Below are positions 11,791 through 24,812 of a stretch of DNA of 64,000 nt, piece by piece. Location of the stretch: assembly GCF_900090045.1 (NCBI RefSeq), contig NW_021638297.1:1-64000 (forward strand), read 5' to 3'. A program made the position numbers and the translations under genes. How positions within the stretch are numbered: position 1 is the stretch's first letter; each line of letters begins with the position of its first letter. Source of the stretch: Plasmodium malariae. Its lineage: Eukaryota > Apicomplexa > Aconoidasida > Haemosporida > Plasmodiidae. The notes under the pieces are model-generated. The model was not told the DNA's origin and ran no database searches. It was given only the letters and a program-made list of their open reading frames with translations.

Positions 11791-14700
11791 TTACTAGAAC
11801 ATTAAAATAGTATGTCATCAAAAAGAAGAGTTAGCTTTATTTTTATGCATAATATATTTCAGCAAAAAGTTATTTATTACATAATTTAAAACAATATATA
11901 GTACTTTTACGAATAATCCACCGTAGATGCATATTCAGAAAATATGTAACCATTATAAAATCAACAAGATATACTTAATTGTTTTGATATACCGTAAGAT
12001 GATTAATGTGAATTATAAAATTTTAATATATTCTGATATATTATCTTCCTATTTGTTTTATATAGTATTTTTTTAAACTGCGTAAATGATGTTATAAATA
12101 CATATATATGTATGCATTTAATAATAATAATCATTTATGATATATATATTTATTTAGAAACAACTTAAATGTATAGAGAATAAGCTTAAATTATCTATAT
12201 ATGATACGTATATTTGGATAAATATAAGCAATTAATTTAAAATGCCGCTAATATTTTTATTGGATATAAAAATAAAAAAAAATATATAGGAAAAAATAAG
12301 TTTTGCTAAAAATAAACATCTCAATGAGTTACATGAGTACGCGGAAATCTTTTATTAAATAAAAAGTTATATTTATAAATAATTCCTATCATTATGTATT
12401 TCTCATAATATACAGCACTATTAATTAAAATACGCTTTTATATTTTTTTGTATAAATGGAAATTTGTAATATTCGAAAATTAAGAAAAAGTGCAGTAATG
12501 GAATATGTTGTGGTTATGAACCGATTATCTTTCCAAACACATTATATTTATAATATATATAAATATATATCCAACATGTATATAACAGCATAAAATAAAA
12601 AAATAATTATCTTATTATAAGGTCATTGTCACAGGATAGTATGAATCACATGGCATAATTAAAAATATAATATGATTTTTATCTTAATTTATAATTAATT
12701 TTTTAGAACAGTAATATAATTTGTCATATTAATAAAAATTTACTATTGCATAATAAAAAAATACATTTAATATATAATATTTTTGGTTTTTTTATGTTTA
12801 TTTCATAAAAAGCTAATTTATTTCATTTATATTTGTATAATTTTTTTAATACAATATATTATTTTGAGTAGTAATAATTTATATATAAATAAAATATAAA
12901 CCAATGCTTCTTTCATTTATAGAATATTCAAGAAAAAAAACTATATATAGAATATTCTTCTAAATTATAATATATAATCCTTAACATTTCGTAGCGATAA
13001 TATATTATATCGTAGGTAATTTTATTTAAAATTCTTTTAAATTATCATAATTATTAAAGGTATTTGAATACAATGTTTACTTTTATATATATATATATTT
13101 TTTTTTTTTAAATATGCATATTTTAGTTGAAGATATAAATTTTTTTATTTTTGGAAAAAAAAAAAATAGAAAATAACGAAAATAAATGAACTCTTAGTTT
13201 TAAAATATTTACTTTTAGTAATAATAAATAAAATATATTTATATAAATTATATAGTAATTATTAGGTTCTATTTATAATTATTAAGTATAAAATTATAAA
13301 ACCACTAATTTGGATTTACCCTTTAAATATATCTATCATAAATTTTGTTTTTTTGCATCATAAAAGAATGAATTTATAAATATTGAAAGAACAGGCATGT
13401 TAAATATATATCATCTATAATTATTTTCTAAATTGGGTTTATATATCATTACAGTTAAGTGAAAAATTAAAAATACTTATCAATTTATTATTGTTCTTTA
13501 TTATTGTGTTAATTAATAATTAAAATATTTAATTAAATTTATATTAAACTGAAAATTAATATGTAAATATAGTATAATGTTTTTTAATTATTATGTCATT
13601 AAAATACTAAATAAATAAATCAAATTTAATCACATATTAAAAGATAGTATGCACAAATCCTTTTTTTTACATACGTATAGAAGTGAATTTCAAAAAATGT
13701 GACATATATCTACAAAAATTTAAATCGACATTTAAAAAAATTAAAACAAATCTATATTTTATACAACGGCTTCATCATGTATAGGTATATATTTATGCAC
13801 TGGAGATATATCTTAATGAGGTCTATAAATGTTTTAAGTTTTCATTTTATTTTAGGAATATATAAATATACATAGAATTTATATTAACTATTAGTAAATC
13901 TTTCGTATATATAATTTATATATTTTTTAATAAAATAAAAGTAAAAAAATAAGAATTTTTTTCATATGAAATGCATAAGTATAATATTAATTTTTAATTT
14001 ATTTTTCAAAGGTAAGTTCTCGGGCTATTTCTAAGAAATAGTCAATATATATACATGTTAACTTAATTTTAGTAGTAATTAAATGTATGTAATTATTAAT
14101 TTTGTGTAGTACTCTTCTTTTCCAATAAGTAGTAGGATACCAATATTTATTAATTTATTTTTTTATATAAGTAATTTTGATTTAATTATATTTTATAAAT
14201 ATTGCTATAATATATATACTAAAGTAAATGAATGAAACAATAATTTTTTTTATTTTTATTGTTCATAGAATTATATAAACCTATTTTATAATTTAGGTTA
14301 TTCTGATATTTGCACATATTATACAAGTTTTAATTTTTTTATTTTTTAATGCATATATATATATATACATTTAATTAAAAGGAGTAGTAATTAGATACAT
14401 TCATTTACAAGCATTCTTTTTGGAAATAATCATATAATTTAAACTTTAATAAAAATTATAATTTTCAAGAATAATTATAAAAAAATAAAAAATCACTCTT
14501 TCTATACACTTGAAACATTTATTTAAACTTATGATATGTAGTATATTAGTAAGAGGTTTTTTGAAATATATAAAAGATAATATAAGAATGAAAATACCCA
14601 TGTACTAACTAATGTAAATGCTATAAATAATATAATACATAAAATTATAAGTAGTATTATTTTCTACATTTATTATTAATATTATAATTTTGTTATAATA

Positions 14701-14800
14701 ATCAATATTATATTAGCTATAAAAATTTTTTCCAAGTATAATGTATATAATATAACTATTAATAAGAAAACATTTTAAATATTAGAAATTATGTTATCAA
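11791..14800. other. Intergenic, no gene seen
   Basis: AT-rich DNA with no credible reading frame on either strand. It contains TA tracts near 13083-13098 and 14349-14366 and several T8-T12 runs. The right end merges into the upstream region of pseudogene C. Confidence 0.55.
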
Positions 14801-14805
14801 TATGC

Positions 14806-15233
14806 ATAGCAGTGTATTATTTCAATTCTCTACACTATAACAAGGAAATACATCAAAAAATTAAAAAATGATATATATATATACATATTTTATTCTAAAA
14901 GTAATCAAAAAACAAGTTATTTAATTAATTTGTTATATTAAATAAATAAATAATGTATTTTGAATATTTTTCAATATTTTAATTTATATTATTTTAGTAA
15001 ATTTTAATTTTTCGTATATAACATTAAGATAAGAAATTTTACATTATCTTTCCAAAGTTAATTTTCAGTCAATTCGTTGTAAAAAAACTAGAGTTATATA
15101 TATTTTATTTCATTTTTATGAAAATAGAAAAAAGTTAAATAAATAATTATATTGTTTTTCGTCATTAGCAGTGTATTTTATTATTTCTAACTGATTATAT
15201 AATTAATATATTACATTATTAAGATTATACAAC
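14806..15233 (+). promoter_or_regulatory. Upstream region of pseudogene C with conserved boxes
   Basis: AGTGTATTATTTCAATTC is followed directly by TCTAC; the core ATTCTCTAC is at 14825-14833, 401 bp before the ancestral start codon. TTGTAAAAAAACTAGAG lies near 15078. TTTTTCGTCATT at 15155-15166 is 68 bp before the start and matches the box at the same distance in D, I, J and K. The flank is well kept although the gene is dead, which points to recent death. Confidence 0.4.
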
Positions 15234-16265
15234 AAGAAACAAAATATTACGATACTTTTATTTATGAAAATTTTTGTGTTTATTCTTTTAACTTGGATAT
15301 GCCATTCTAACAATGATTCGGTATAAAAATATTATTTAACCATATTTTACATATTCCTATATTTCATTTATTATGTTTATTAATAATATTTTTTTATGTT
15401 GGTAGCATATATCTTTAAATTACACATGCTATCTTCGTTTTTTAAGTGTATGTATAATATATATTGGGGGAAGAAATGCATCCTTATTAGAAAATTAGGT
15501 ATAAGGAATTGTAGATTATTAGTAGAATGCAAGAGATATAATGATCAATTTATTAGAGTTTTTATAGAAGATATACCACATAATGAAGCGTGAAAAAAAC
15601 AAGATATATATTCTAATAAAAAAGGCATTATGACAAAGAAAAAACAAACGTATAGAAATACATTAAATTATGCTAGTGAGAACAAAAAGTCTACGAAAAA
15701 TAAACTTTGTTTATTTGAAACAAAATAATATACTCATTTAAAGAAAAAAATATTTAAAGAACTAGATTATATGAATTTTCTTAAAAATAACAAAGCAGTG
15801 AGTGATAGGATTTACAAGAAAATAATATTTAAAAAGTGCGGACTACAGGTTCTTTTACCTTCCTTGCTGTTTTTGTTTTTCTTGATAGTATTCATAGTAG
15901 AATTAGCATTAGGATTGTCAGGTAAAGATTGTTTATTGTCTTACTTCGGTTTGAATAAAACTCATTTAGAAAAATTAGTAAATTAGAGTGAGGGACCATT
16001 ATATACATTTGTAAGTGTGTTGAAAAAGATAACTGGTTTTTGGAAGCACTCGGAAAGTTTGGGTTTTGGGACAACATGTACGTTGTGCAGTGGTACAACA
16101 GTTACTGATGCGTGCATATTAGGGCAAGTGTTCCCTATTTTAATATATATGGTACCGTTCGTTATATTAGGTATCACAATTGTATCGTGAGTTTTTCATT
16201 ATCATAAAAACGCTAAGAAATATGAAAAATTTAAGTTCAGAAAAAGTAAAATATGTAGTAAATAA
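15234..16265 (+). pseudogene. fam-l pseudogene (gene C): start lost, four in-frame stops, no internal frameshift
   Basis: Exon 1 is readable from 15234 to 15320 (29 codons), but the start codon position holds AAG (15234-15236) instead of ATG. The next in-frame ATG is 15264. Intron 15321-15446 (126 bp, GTATAA...TTTTTAAG). Exon 2 runs in one single frame from 15447 to TAA 16263, through TGA 15591, TAA 15726, TAG 15984 and TGA 16188. The family landmarks are all present: RLL at residue 52, HLKKKIFKELDYMNFLKNNKAVSD, two membrane segments, and the end HYHKNAKKYEKFKFRKS. One base is missing right at the old stop, so the frame runs 4 codons past the expected end. Substitutions thus account for the interruptions over about 800 bp. 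Not expected to make a full protein. Confidence 0.88.
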
Positions 16266-18940
16266 TATGTGTCTTTTTATAAAATCGTTTCTAGTGTGGA
16301 ATAGTAAGAGTAACATATTTAGTTATATACTTATTAAAGGTTCCTACAGTTTATTATTTTTTTATTTTTGTACATAGATTCTCGTGATCTTTTTGATAAA
16401 CAAAGTAAGAAATTATGACTTTGTTTTTTTGGTAAATTAAAATGTTTTAATACCTTGCATTTTATATTTTAAGGTTTTTTTTTAGTATAATTAATTATTT
16501 TTTTTTAATAATTGTATTTATATATTTAAATAGATATTTATAAAAAATAAATGTGCGTTAAAATTAATATATCTAAAAGGAAAGTACATATAATTTTATT
16601 GAAGTCGTGTGCTCATATATAGTTTAATTACAAGAAATACTACATTCATAATATTATCCTTTCATATATTATTATTATTATTAGTTAATTAGGAAAATGT
16701 GTTGTGTGTTTTATATTAAAAATAAATGTGTCTTGTTTTGTGTTTAATGGAACTACAGTCATGTATTTTGCTGTATTGTTATAGATATAAGTATTTTATT
16801 TTTTTAAATATAAAAAACTTAATTATTTTTCTGTAAATAATATTTTACGAGAAATGCATCATGAAATATATTTGCTGTAAAATTATTTTTCATATAAACT
16901 TACCTCTTTTTTTTTTTTTGAAATCTTATGTGAAGTTATAAATATATGATAAAATAATGTCCTTTATATATATATATTATTTATAATAGCTTAACGAATT
17001 ATTATTTCTAAATCTTTAAAATTAAATTAGGACTTAAAAACATTTACTATGCTATTATTATGCTTAATTGTAGTGTTAGTTTAATTTTGGTAAAATGAAT
17101 TAAATATATATATATTGAAAATTTTTTAATATGCATTATATATTTTTTATTTTTACAACATTAAAATTTTAAATTAATTAATAAAATGAACTTGTATATT
17201 AATAGATATTGTTTCGTAATTTATTCCTTTTTTTATCTTTGATTTTTTATGGTTATACGCTTATAAAAATGTATTATATATCTATATAAATGAAATTTTT
17301 AACTAAGTGTAATGAGAATCAATATGTTCTTTTGTGAAATAATGGAATGATAGGTAGATAAATATATATACCTATGTTATATTTTTTGATCTTATTTATA
17401 AATATATTGTCTATAGTGTTAACATCATTTTTTAGATATAAATATATACATATAGTTTGAAATAACTAGTAATTTCTTCAAAAAATTAAGATAATTTAAA
17501 AAAAAAATGAAAGTGAAAAATTGAACTAAATTTTTTGGTAATTTATAAGTACGTAGTACTATTTGTCTTTTTTAGAGAAGTTTTAATAAAATATATAAAA
17601 AATGTTACTATATTTTTTTTACAATGTTCAACTAAATAAGCGTAATATATAAGGTTCAAATGCAGCTGTTTTTAGAGTAATTTTCATTATTAAATTTGGT
17701 TCTTTATAGATTCAAATGAGCGTGAAAATATAATATTAATACATGTTTTAGTAATAATATTTACATGAATATTAAATAGTATTATTTAATCAATTATATA
17801 ACACATACATATATTTTTCTTGTAGAAGAGTACATAGTAATTAAGAAAATAAGACCCTCATATTTAAAAAATATTGTATTCAAAAAATAAATATGATGCA
17901 GTGAGATTTTTAATTGAAAGTATATATTTTTTTTTTTTTGTTATTATTCATTATTATTATATTTTAATGAAACATTTCTTCCATGAAAATTATATATATA
18001 TTTTATAATTCTACTTTATATTTTTTTTTTTTTTATAATCGGTTTTAATATTATTTTGTTTATAATAATTCTTTTTTTATTAGTAGCTGTATTGTAATGT
18101 AAAAAAGAATAAAAAAAATAAAATATAAAATACCTTTCTTATATTAAGATATATTTTTATTATATAAAAATTTTAAACATTCATGTGGTTTAAAAACATA
18201 TTTGTAATTTATTTATTTATAAAAAAACAATACAATATAAGTTATTTCTATATATTTTCATCAAAGAAATTACTAAATCTTTCATATACAAATTTTTTCT
18301 TTTTTTTTTTATTTATTCTTTTGTATATCCCAAAATTATATTGTTAATGATGCTTTTATTTGTAATCTTAAAGTGCTACAAATATTTCTGAAATTATTGG
18401 ATTGCACAAAATTGTTTTATAAGCTAATTTTATTTTTATCTTCGTTTTGTTTTTTTTCTGATATATTAATATTTTTCAAAATATATATTTCTTTACATTT
18501 TTAAAAAAAGAAAAAAAAAAAAAAAAAAAAAAGCTAATTTGTACATTTTTAAAATTTACACTAGATAAAAATAAATTTCATTTGGAATTAGATACAAATT
18601 TTACAATTGTAAAAATTATTATACAAAAATAGAACCATTATTATGGTACTTTTAAAAATATATACATAATTTCATAGACTTTTTAATAACTAAAAATTTT
18701 ATTTTCTTAATATATAAAAATTTATATAAGAAAAAATTGTAGTTATATAATAATGAATATACGATAAAATGAAAATATTTTTTCCTATCTTCATATTTTT
18801 TTTCTAATATTTTTACGGTAATAATAATCAATTTATCTAACTAGAAGGTGAAGTAATACAAAAAAACATGTATAAAATAAGAATTATTTCTTAGAAGGAA
18901 CACAAAAATTCATAATTATTGTATGAACATATATTAGTAT
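16266..18940. other. Intergenic: 3' flank of C, then upstream duplicated block of D
   Basis: The first 600 bp are the conserved fam-l 3' flank: TTTTTTGGTAAATTAAAATG near 16424, TATAATTTTATTGAAG near 16589, and the box at 16697-16734. From about 18,300 the sequence matches 55,150 onward before pseudogene L. An A-tract of more than 20 bases interrupted once lies at about 18507-18532. No reading frame is supported. Confidence 0.55.
16697..16734 (+). repeat. Conserved ~40 bp 3'-flank box (copy after C)
   Basis: Ends AATAAATGTGTCTTG, about 430 bp after the old stop of C. The same box follows genes E, F, K and M at about 400-460 bp. It may be a 3' UTR or transcript-end signal, or just a marker of shared descent. 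Confidence 0.5.
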
Positions 18941-18947
18941 ATATTTT

Positions 18948-19362
18948 CTACGTACAGTTCTTTCTTTTGTATGAATGAAAAAATGTTATCACTGAATAAA
19001 TAATATTTGTTTTCATATCATCTTAATAATTTTCTTCGTATTATATTTTTTTTTTTTAAACTAATTTATAAAAAAAAATTTAATCTCTTTGCTATTAAAT
19101 AATTAATTTAAATATTATGTACAATTATCATATATTTTTATTCAATTTTATTTCTATAATAATCTATATTGAAATTGTTCTAAATTTTAAAATTATTTTG
19201 TGTTTGTGAAAAATTAATGAAGTATATATAATAATTCATTTTATAAAATTTAAAATAAATTAAATAAATGAAAAAAAAATAAAATATGAATGGCTTCTTT
19301 TATCATTTTCAATATATGAAACTATAGTTATTTTTTGTATTAGTTAATATATAATAAAATTA
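18948..19362 (+). promoter_or_regulatory. Upstream region of gene D with conserved boxes
   Basis: ATTTTCTAC at 18953-18961 (414 bp before the ATG used here) and GGCTTCTTTTATCATT at 19292-19307 (68 bp before it) match the boxes of the fam-l genes, though D belongs to another protein family. The whole interval is also duplicated before L (55,650-56,075). Confidence 0.42.
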
Positions 19363-19374
19363 ATGATGCATACA

Positions 19375-20185
19375 ATGAAAAAAAATTTCAATTCCATCAT
19401 TTTTATTAAAATCTTTATCTTTACTCTTTTATTTTGGATAATTCGTTATAACAATAATTTGGTATTATAATAATATTTCGTATAATACTTTATTTTTTGT
19501 TACTGAATATTTTATCTTTAAAAATAACATTTTCATAGCATAGATATATATGTTCTTATAAATAATATGTTTAATTTTTTTTTTTTAGAAGAGCTGCAAT
19601 GGGTTATTGGATGAGAAGTGTAAGTTAGAAAGAGATCTATACATAAGAACTAATCGACAGTTAGCACATCATTCAGTGAATAGAAATTTTAATGGACGAT
19701 ATAATAATGTGCTAGATGAAGAACATATATCTAAAAATAGAAAAGACATATTATTACAAAACAAAGAATTAAAAGAAAGAGAATTAAAAAGAGAAAAATG
19801 GCATAAAGTGCATAGAGGTAGTAATTCTTCGTTATCTAGTAGAGCGGATGTATTTTGTGAAAAACAAATATTCAGCGTATTACATTCCATTGACAAAATA
19901 AAGAATAACGAAGAAATGAACAATTGGGAAAAGTGTACAGCCATAAATAGAAAGAAGATAAAATTATTATTAATTCCTGTCTTATTTTTACTATTGGTAT
20001 CATTAGTATATTCAAAATTAGGGCTTAAGTTAAAGAGTATAATTAAAGTAGAAAATATATATTATTATCTTTCGACAATAATTTTTTTAGGTCTTGCGTT
20101 CGCGATTTACTTATCTATTGTATTAGGCATTACTTATACCTGTAGAAAAATTAAAAAATATAGAACTATAAATAAATATAAGTAA
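19375..20185 (+). CDS. Plasmodium exported protein, unknown function (gene D), two exons
   Basis: Join 19375-19461 and 19589-20185, 227 residues. Three in-frame ATGs exist (19363, 19366, 19375); 19375 gives the standard 29-codon exon 1 (MKKNFNSIIFIKIF...FWII), so it was chosen. Intron 127 bp (GTATTA...TTTTTTAG). Exon 2 opens KSCNGLLDEK; the export-type motif R-Q-L-A-H has R at residue 52. A highly charged Lys/Glu/Arg segment (about residues 80-115) may form a helix. 'SIDKIKNNEEMNNWEK' follows, then two membrane segments (about 153-172 and 185-212), and a basic end (RKIKKYRTINKYK) resembling fam-l tails. L at 56 kb is its decayed duplicate. The C-terminal half is distinct from fam-l and fam-m. 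Role unknown; export is inferred from the leader. Confidence 0.82.
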
Positions 20186-23100
20186 CAAATTTGTAATAAT
20201 GGTAGGGTTCATTTATAAAAAAAACTTTTAAATTCCAAAAAATAGTTATGTTGCATTCTTAAGAATATTATGATCACATGAAGAGCACATGAAGTTACAT
20301 TATTTTTATAATACCACCTGAACTTGCATATTTGTTTTTATATAAAATATAAAAATATATATTCATAACCTTTAATGAATTTGATTGATTTATTTTATAA
20401 ATTTGTATTTTAATATTTTCCTTGTGTTTAATTTAATACATCGGCCATACAATATATATTATTTTAATTATATTTTTGTTTGTAAAATATATGTATGTTT
20501 CATAAAATTCATAAAAAAACTGCTTTTATTATAATTGTGTTAAATTGGTAGGAAATTCATGTTATTACATTAGAATGTGCACTTATTTTGTTTCCATTTC
20601 CTTTATTCTTTTTAGTAAAGTAGGATTATTTCGTCATTCAATTAAAAAAAGAATGTATGATATTTTTATAAACTAAATGTAGATGTCTTTTCTTAATAAT
20701 ATATAATAAATAAATAGTATTTATTTAATTTTGTAATAAAATTGTAATTTATATGTAATATAAAGTTTACTATGTTAAATATATTAATATATGTATTTGG
20801 AACAAAATGATTTTTAAAGATTGTTTAAATTTTTTAAGGTTTTAAATTATTAGTTATAAATGTGTAACAGTATCATATTTTTTCAAAAAATATGTTAGTT
20901 GTTTTTGGTAAATAATTTGAGAGAACATTAATAAACGTAACTAAATAAAAAATTAATATTCTAAATAATTTGCTTCCATAAAATGTTATTTTAATTCAAT
21001 GTATAAAAATTACTTGAATATATATTATAAAGAAGAATTATAAATATATATTCCACTTCCATTTTTATTTTTTCTTAACTGCCACATATGAGCATACCTG
21101 TGAAAAAGGATTAAACGTTTATTAACTCTTCCCTTAGTAATGTACGTTATTTTGTTTCGTAATAATCATCATTTTTCTGTTTATGCTACTATGTAGTTTT
21201 GTATACAAGTGTGAAAAAAGTAGTGTTATTAATGATTACATATATTTTTAAATGTGCAAGAATATGTTTATTATTACCAATATTTTGATACTAATAATGC
21301 TTTTTTTTTTAAAATAATAAAAATGAATATAAGCTGATTTCATTTGTGCTTTATTCACAATTATGTCCTTTTAATTTTATTAATTTTATACGTTATAATA
21401 CGATTAAAGAGACGTATAATAATACATCTATGAAATATACTTTTTAAAAAGGAATAAATGTAGGATTATGTGCTCAGTATACGCGTGAAAACTTTATATA
21501 TTTAGATTTAGTAAATACAGTACTCTTCCTTATGAATTCAAATATATATGAAAATTATGTTTAGCATTTGTTTCATTTGCCTGGGCTATATATGTTAATA
21601 TTTCCATTTGATGGCAATGAAACTATAAATATTTGTCTTTCAATTTAACATATTTTTTTTGTATTTAGTAAGACTTTATACATTAATCTTTATATATGAA
21701 TTTTTTATTATCCTATTAGAATCATATTCATATACTATTACATTTAAAGTGTTATTAAAAAAATTATTCTAATTTTTGTTTTTTTTTTTATTGTTTTTAA
21801 ATAAATACCATTTACAATATACAGGATTCTATTTTATATATACGAAGACATATATTATTGAGCATTTATAAATAGTAATTCTGTAAAGTATATGTTCTAT
21901 AATAACTGTGGTTAGCCTAATACTGTCTTATAACTTGCAGAATCATTTATCTGTATAGGAGAATTTTTTTCATTATATATTTATATTTGTTTTTATTGAA
22001 TGTCGAAGATAAGTACAAGTGATATAAACTAGTATTAAATAATTTTTATATTAGTATATACAACTTTATTAAAACAGGAACTTCTTGTAGGAACATGTTA
22101 AAAGTATTGCGTAGAATATTCTACTTTTGAGTAAAATAATTTATAGTGCTAGAAAAAAGGAAAATTATGAAAAATAATGCAATAAATGTTAATGTAATTA
22201 TTGAAAATAAAAAGATAAATTCTTACACAAAAGTATCAGAAGTTGCTTCATTTTGTTGAATTAAACAAACGAATAAGGGTATTTGTAGAATGGCATATCG
22301 TTCGGATACTCAAGATTCATGTAATTTATTAACATATTTTAAGGAGTGTACAAATTTTCGATTAGTAATATGATATTTACGAGAAGCACATATATAATAA
22401 ATATTATCAAATTGTATACATAAATTATTTCATTTTGTATAACATATATATTTATGTTAGTGTTATATAATTATTAACATTTGTTAACATAGATGAGAAG
22501 GCATTACGTGTTAATTGAATTATGAACACTTTTTAGACACAATAAAACAGATAATTTATATTTCAAAATATAGAAAAGGATAAAAATTCAAATATTTTTT
22601 CTTTGTAGAAAAGCAAAATGTATGTTTTCGCCATAAATTATATATGAAATTAAATAAAGATTATATTATTTTCAATAAAATATGAATATGTATATTTTAT
22701 TTTTTGTACCTATGGTATTATATAACTAGTATAAATATGAAAATTATATTGTAGAAATAGAAAATTAATATAGATCCTTTATTAACTTTGTTATTTTGTA
22801 TTAATAATAATATAATTTATTAAATATAAAATATATACGATGCCAAAGTAGAAAAAGGCTATTGAGATACATACAAAAAAAAAAAAAAAAAAATACAGTT
22901 ATGTTATATATATCTAATAATGAAACTATAAAGTATTTTCCTAAAACTTTAATCTATTGGTATATGACTTAACATTTTTGGAAAAAATAAATAATTTATA
23001 CAAATATATATTTACTTTTTAAAAAAAGACTTAAAATAGTATTAAAAAATAATGAATATGTTTAAAATAGGAAAATCTGCTTTATAGGTAAATGAGTTGG

Positions 23101-24199
23101 AGTATTTTACTATAGAAAAGGTTCAATTTTTAAATATATTTATAAGTTATATGAATATTCTTATGAATATATAAAATGCTGTAGCGAACAATTTATATAA
23201 AAACACTAACTGTACTTAAAAATGTGACATAGCAATATTCAGGAAAAAACTTAAAAGAAACTAAATGTCTGAGTATATTATGTCACGGAAATAATATATA
23301 TATATATAAAAAGAGAAAAGCTTGTTAGTGTTAATTTAAAATGTTTTTATTTATAATTTAATTATAGTTTTTTAAATTTAGCTATATTTTTATATAGTTT
23401 TTTAATTCTTTTAATTGGTTAATTTGAAGAATAATATTTATTAAAGTAAACAGTAATATAAAGTTTTATTATTGGATGATTACAATATGTTTCTTTGTAT
23501 ATGATATATTAGTAATTGTCTTACCAAAGATTACTATACATAAAATAGAAAATTATTAAGAAATAGTGTATTTTTTTAAAGTTATATTTAATAATATATT
23601 AATTATTTATGATAATTGTTTAATTTATATCCTTATCGTTTGTTCCTGATATTATTAATTTTCAAAAAAATAAATAAAAAGATAATATATTCTATCTAAT
23701 ATTATCAGAATAATATTACTAGAAAACATATTATATTAAAATATACTTTATTTTATTTATTATGTATATATAATATCATGTAAATTATTCTTATTTTAAA
23801 ATTTATTTCATTTGATATGCATTAGAACTGAAGAAATCATATTAAATATTTTTAAGGAAATTATATTTTTTTATCCATTTTTTACTCATTATTTTTTACT
23901 ATATATATTTCTACTTAATATTTATTTTTAATAAAATAACAGCAAAGAGAAATTAATTACATGAATTTAAAAGAATTTCATTGACAAATAATGATATATA
24001 TTAAAATTATTTAAATTTTCTTATTTTCAAAATTATGCTACAAAAATGAATAATTATTTTTTTCTTTTTTTTTAATTACTGTCTAAATATTTATTTTTAT
24101 ATATATTGTTAGGTATCTTATTAATATGATTTTTTAAACACATAATATATCATAAGGAATTCTATTTTTATAATTAATATAATACATAATTTTTGTAAA
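20186..24199. other. Intergenic, no gene seen; part shared with the 3' flank of J
   Basis: No supported reading frame. The stretch about 22,140-22,770 matches 48,870-49,510 downstream of fam-m gene J (shared pieces: GTTAATGTAATTATTGAAAA, and CTAGTATAAA.ATGAAAAT..TATT). This points to a duplicated intergenic block. An 18-A run lies near 22874-22891. The interval 22,250-22,330 is less AT-rich than average but carries stops in every frame. Confidence 0.55.
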
Positions 24200-24812
24200 A
24201 TTCTACTTTTTAAATCACTATTATTACTATCTTGCTGTTATGATAATGCATATTTTTGAATAATAATAAACATTTGTTCCAAAATATAGTATTTACAAAA
24301 TTAGTATTATTAATAAGAAAAACTTATTAAAATTTGAAATGAGTTTCTTAATATATAATATAATACATAATCTATAATGTATTCATTTTACATTTAAAAT
24401 ATATATAATATAATGAAATATTAAATAATATGTATATGTTTTTTCGTTTTTTTTTTTTTTTAAAAGAATTATATGAGAATATTTAATTTCTGTACTATAT
24501 TAAATTATATATTTTGAATATTTAGAAATAAGCAGTTCTTCTAAAACTGAGAAAGCGTATTTATAGATTAATTTTTAGAGAAAATAAATTACATAGTTTA
24601 TTTATATTTATATTTTTGTAAATATAAAAAATAGGTTATATTAAAAATAGGTTATCATATTCTTTATGTAGTAATATTACTTGTAAAAAACAAAGACAAA
24701 AAAATTGTGCGAAAAACTAAATGAAGCTAAATAAGATTCTTTATCATTCTTGTAAGAAATAGATTAGATATACATTAAAATAATACAAATATAATTATGC
24801 AAATTTATATAA
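24200..24812 (+). promoter_or_regulatory. Orphan copy of the family upstream region, no gene attached
   Basis: This matches the 5' region of genes K and I piece by piece, in order. TTATGATAATG and TTTGTTCCAAAATATAG (24239-24289) match 50911-50956 before K. ATTCATTTTACATTT (about 24380) stands where the ATTCTCTAC box is expected. TTGTAAAAAACAAAGAC through TCTTTATCATTC (24681-24748) matches 42372-42466 before I. An ATG would be expected near 24,812, but no exon 1, intron or exon 2 follows. A gene appears to have been deleted here, leaving gene E with two tandem upstream regions. Confidence 0.55.
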
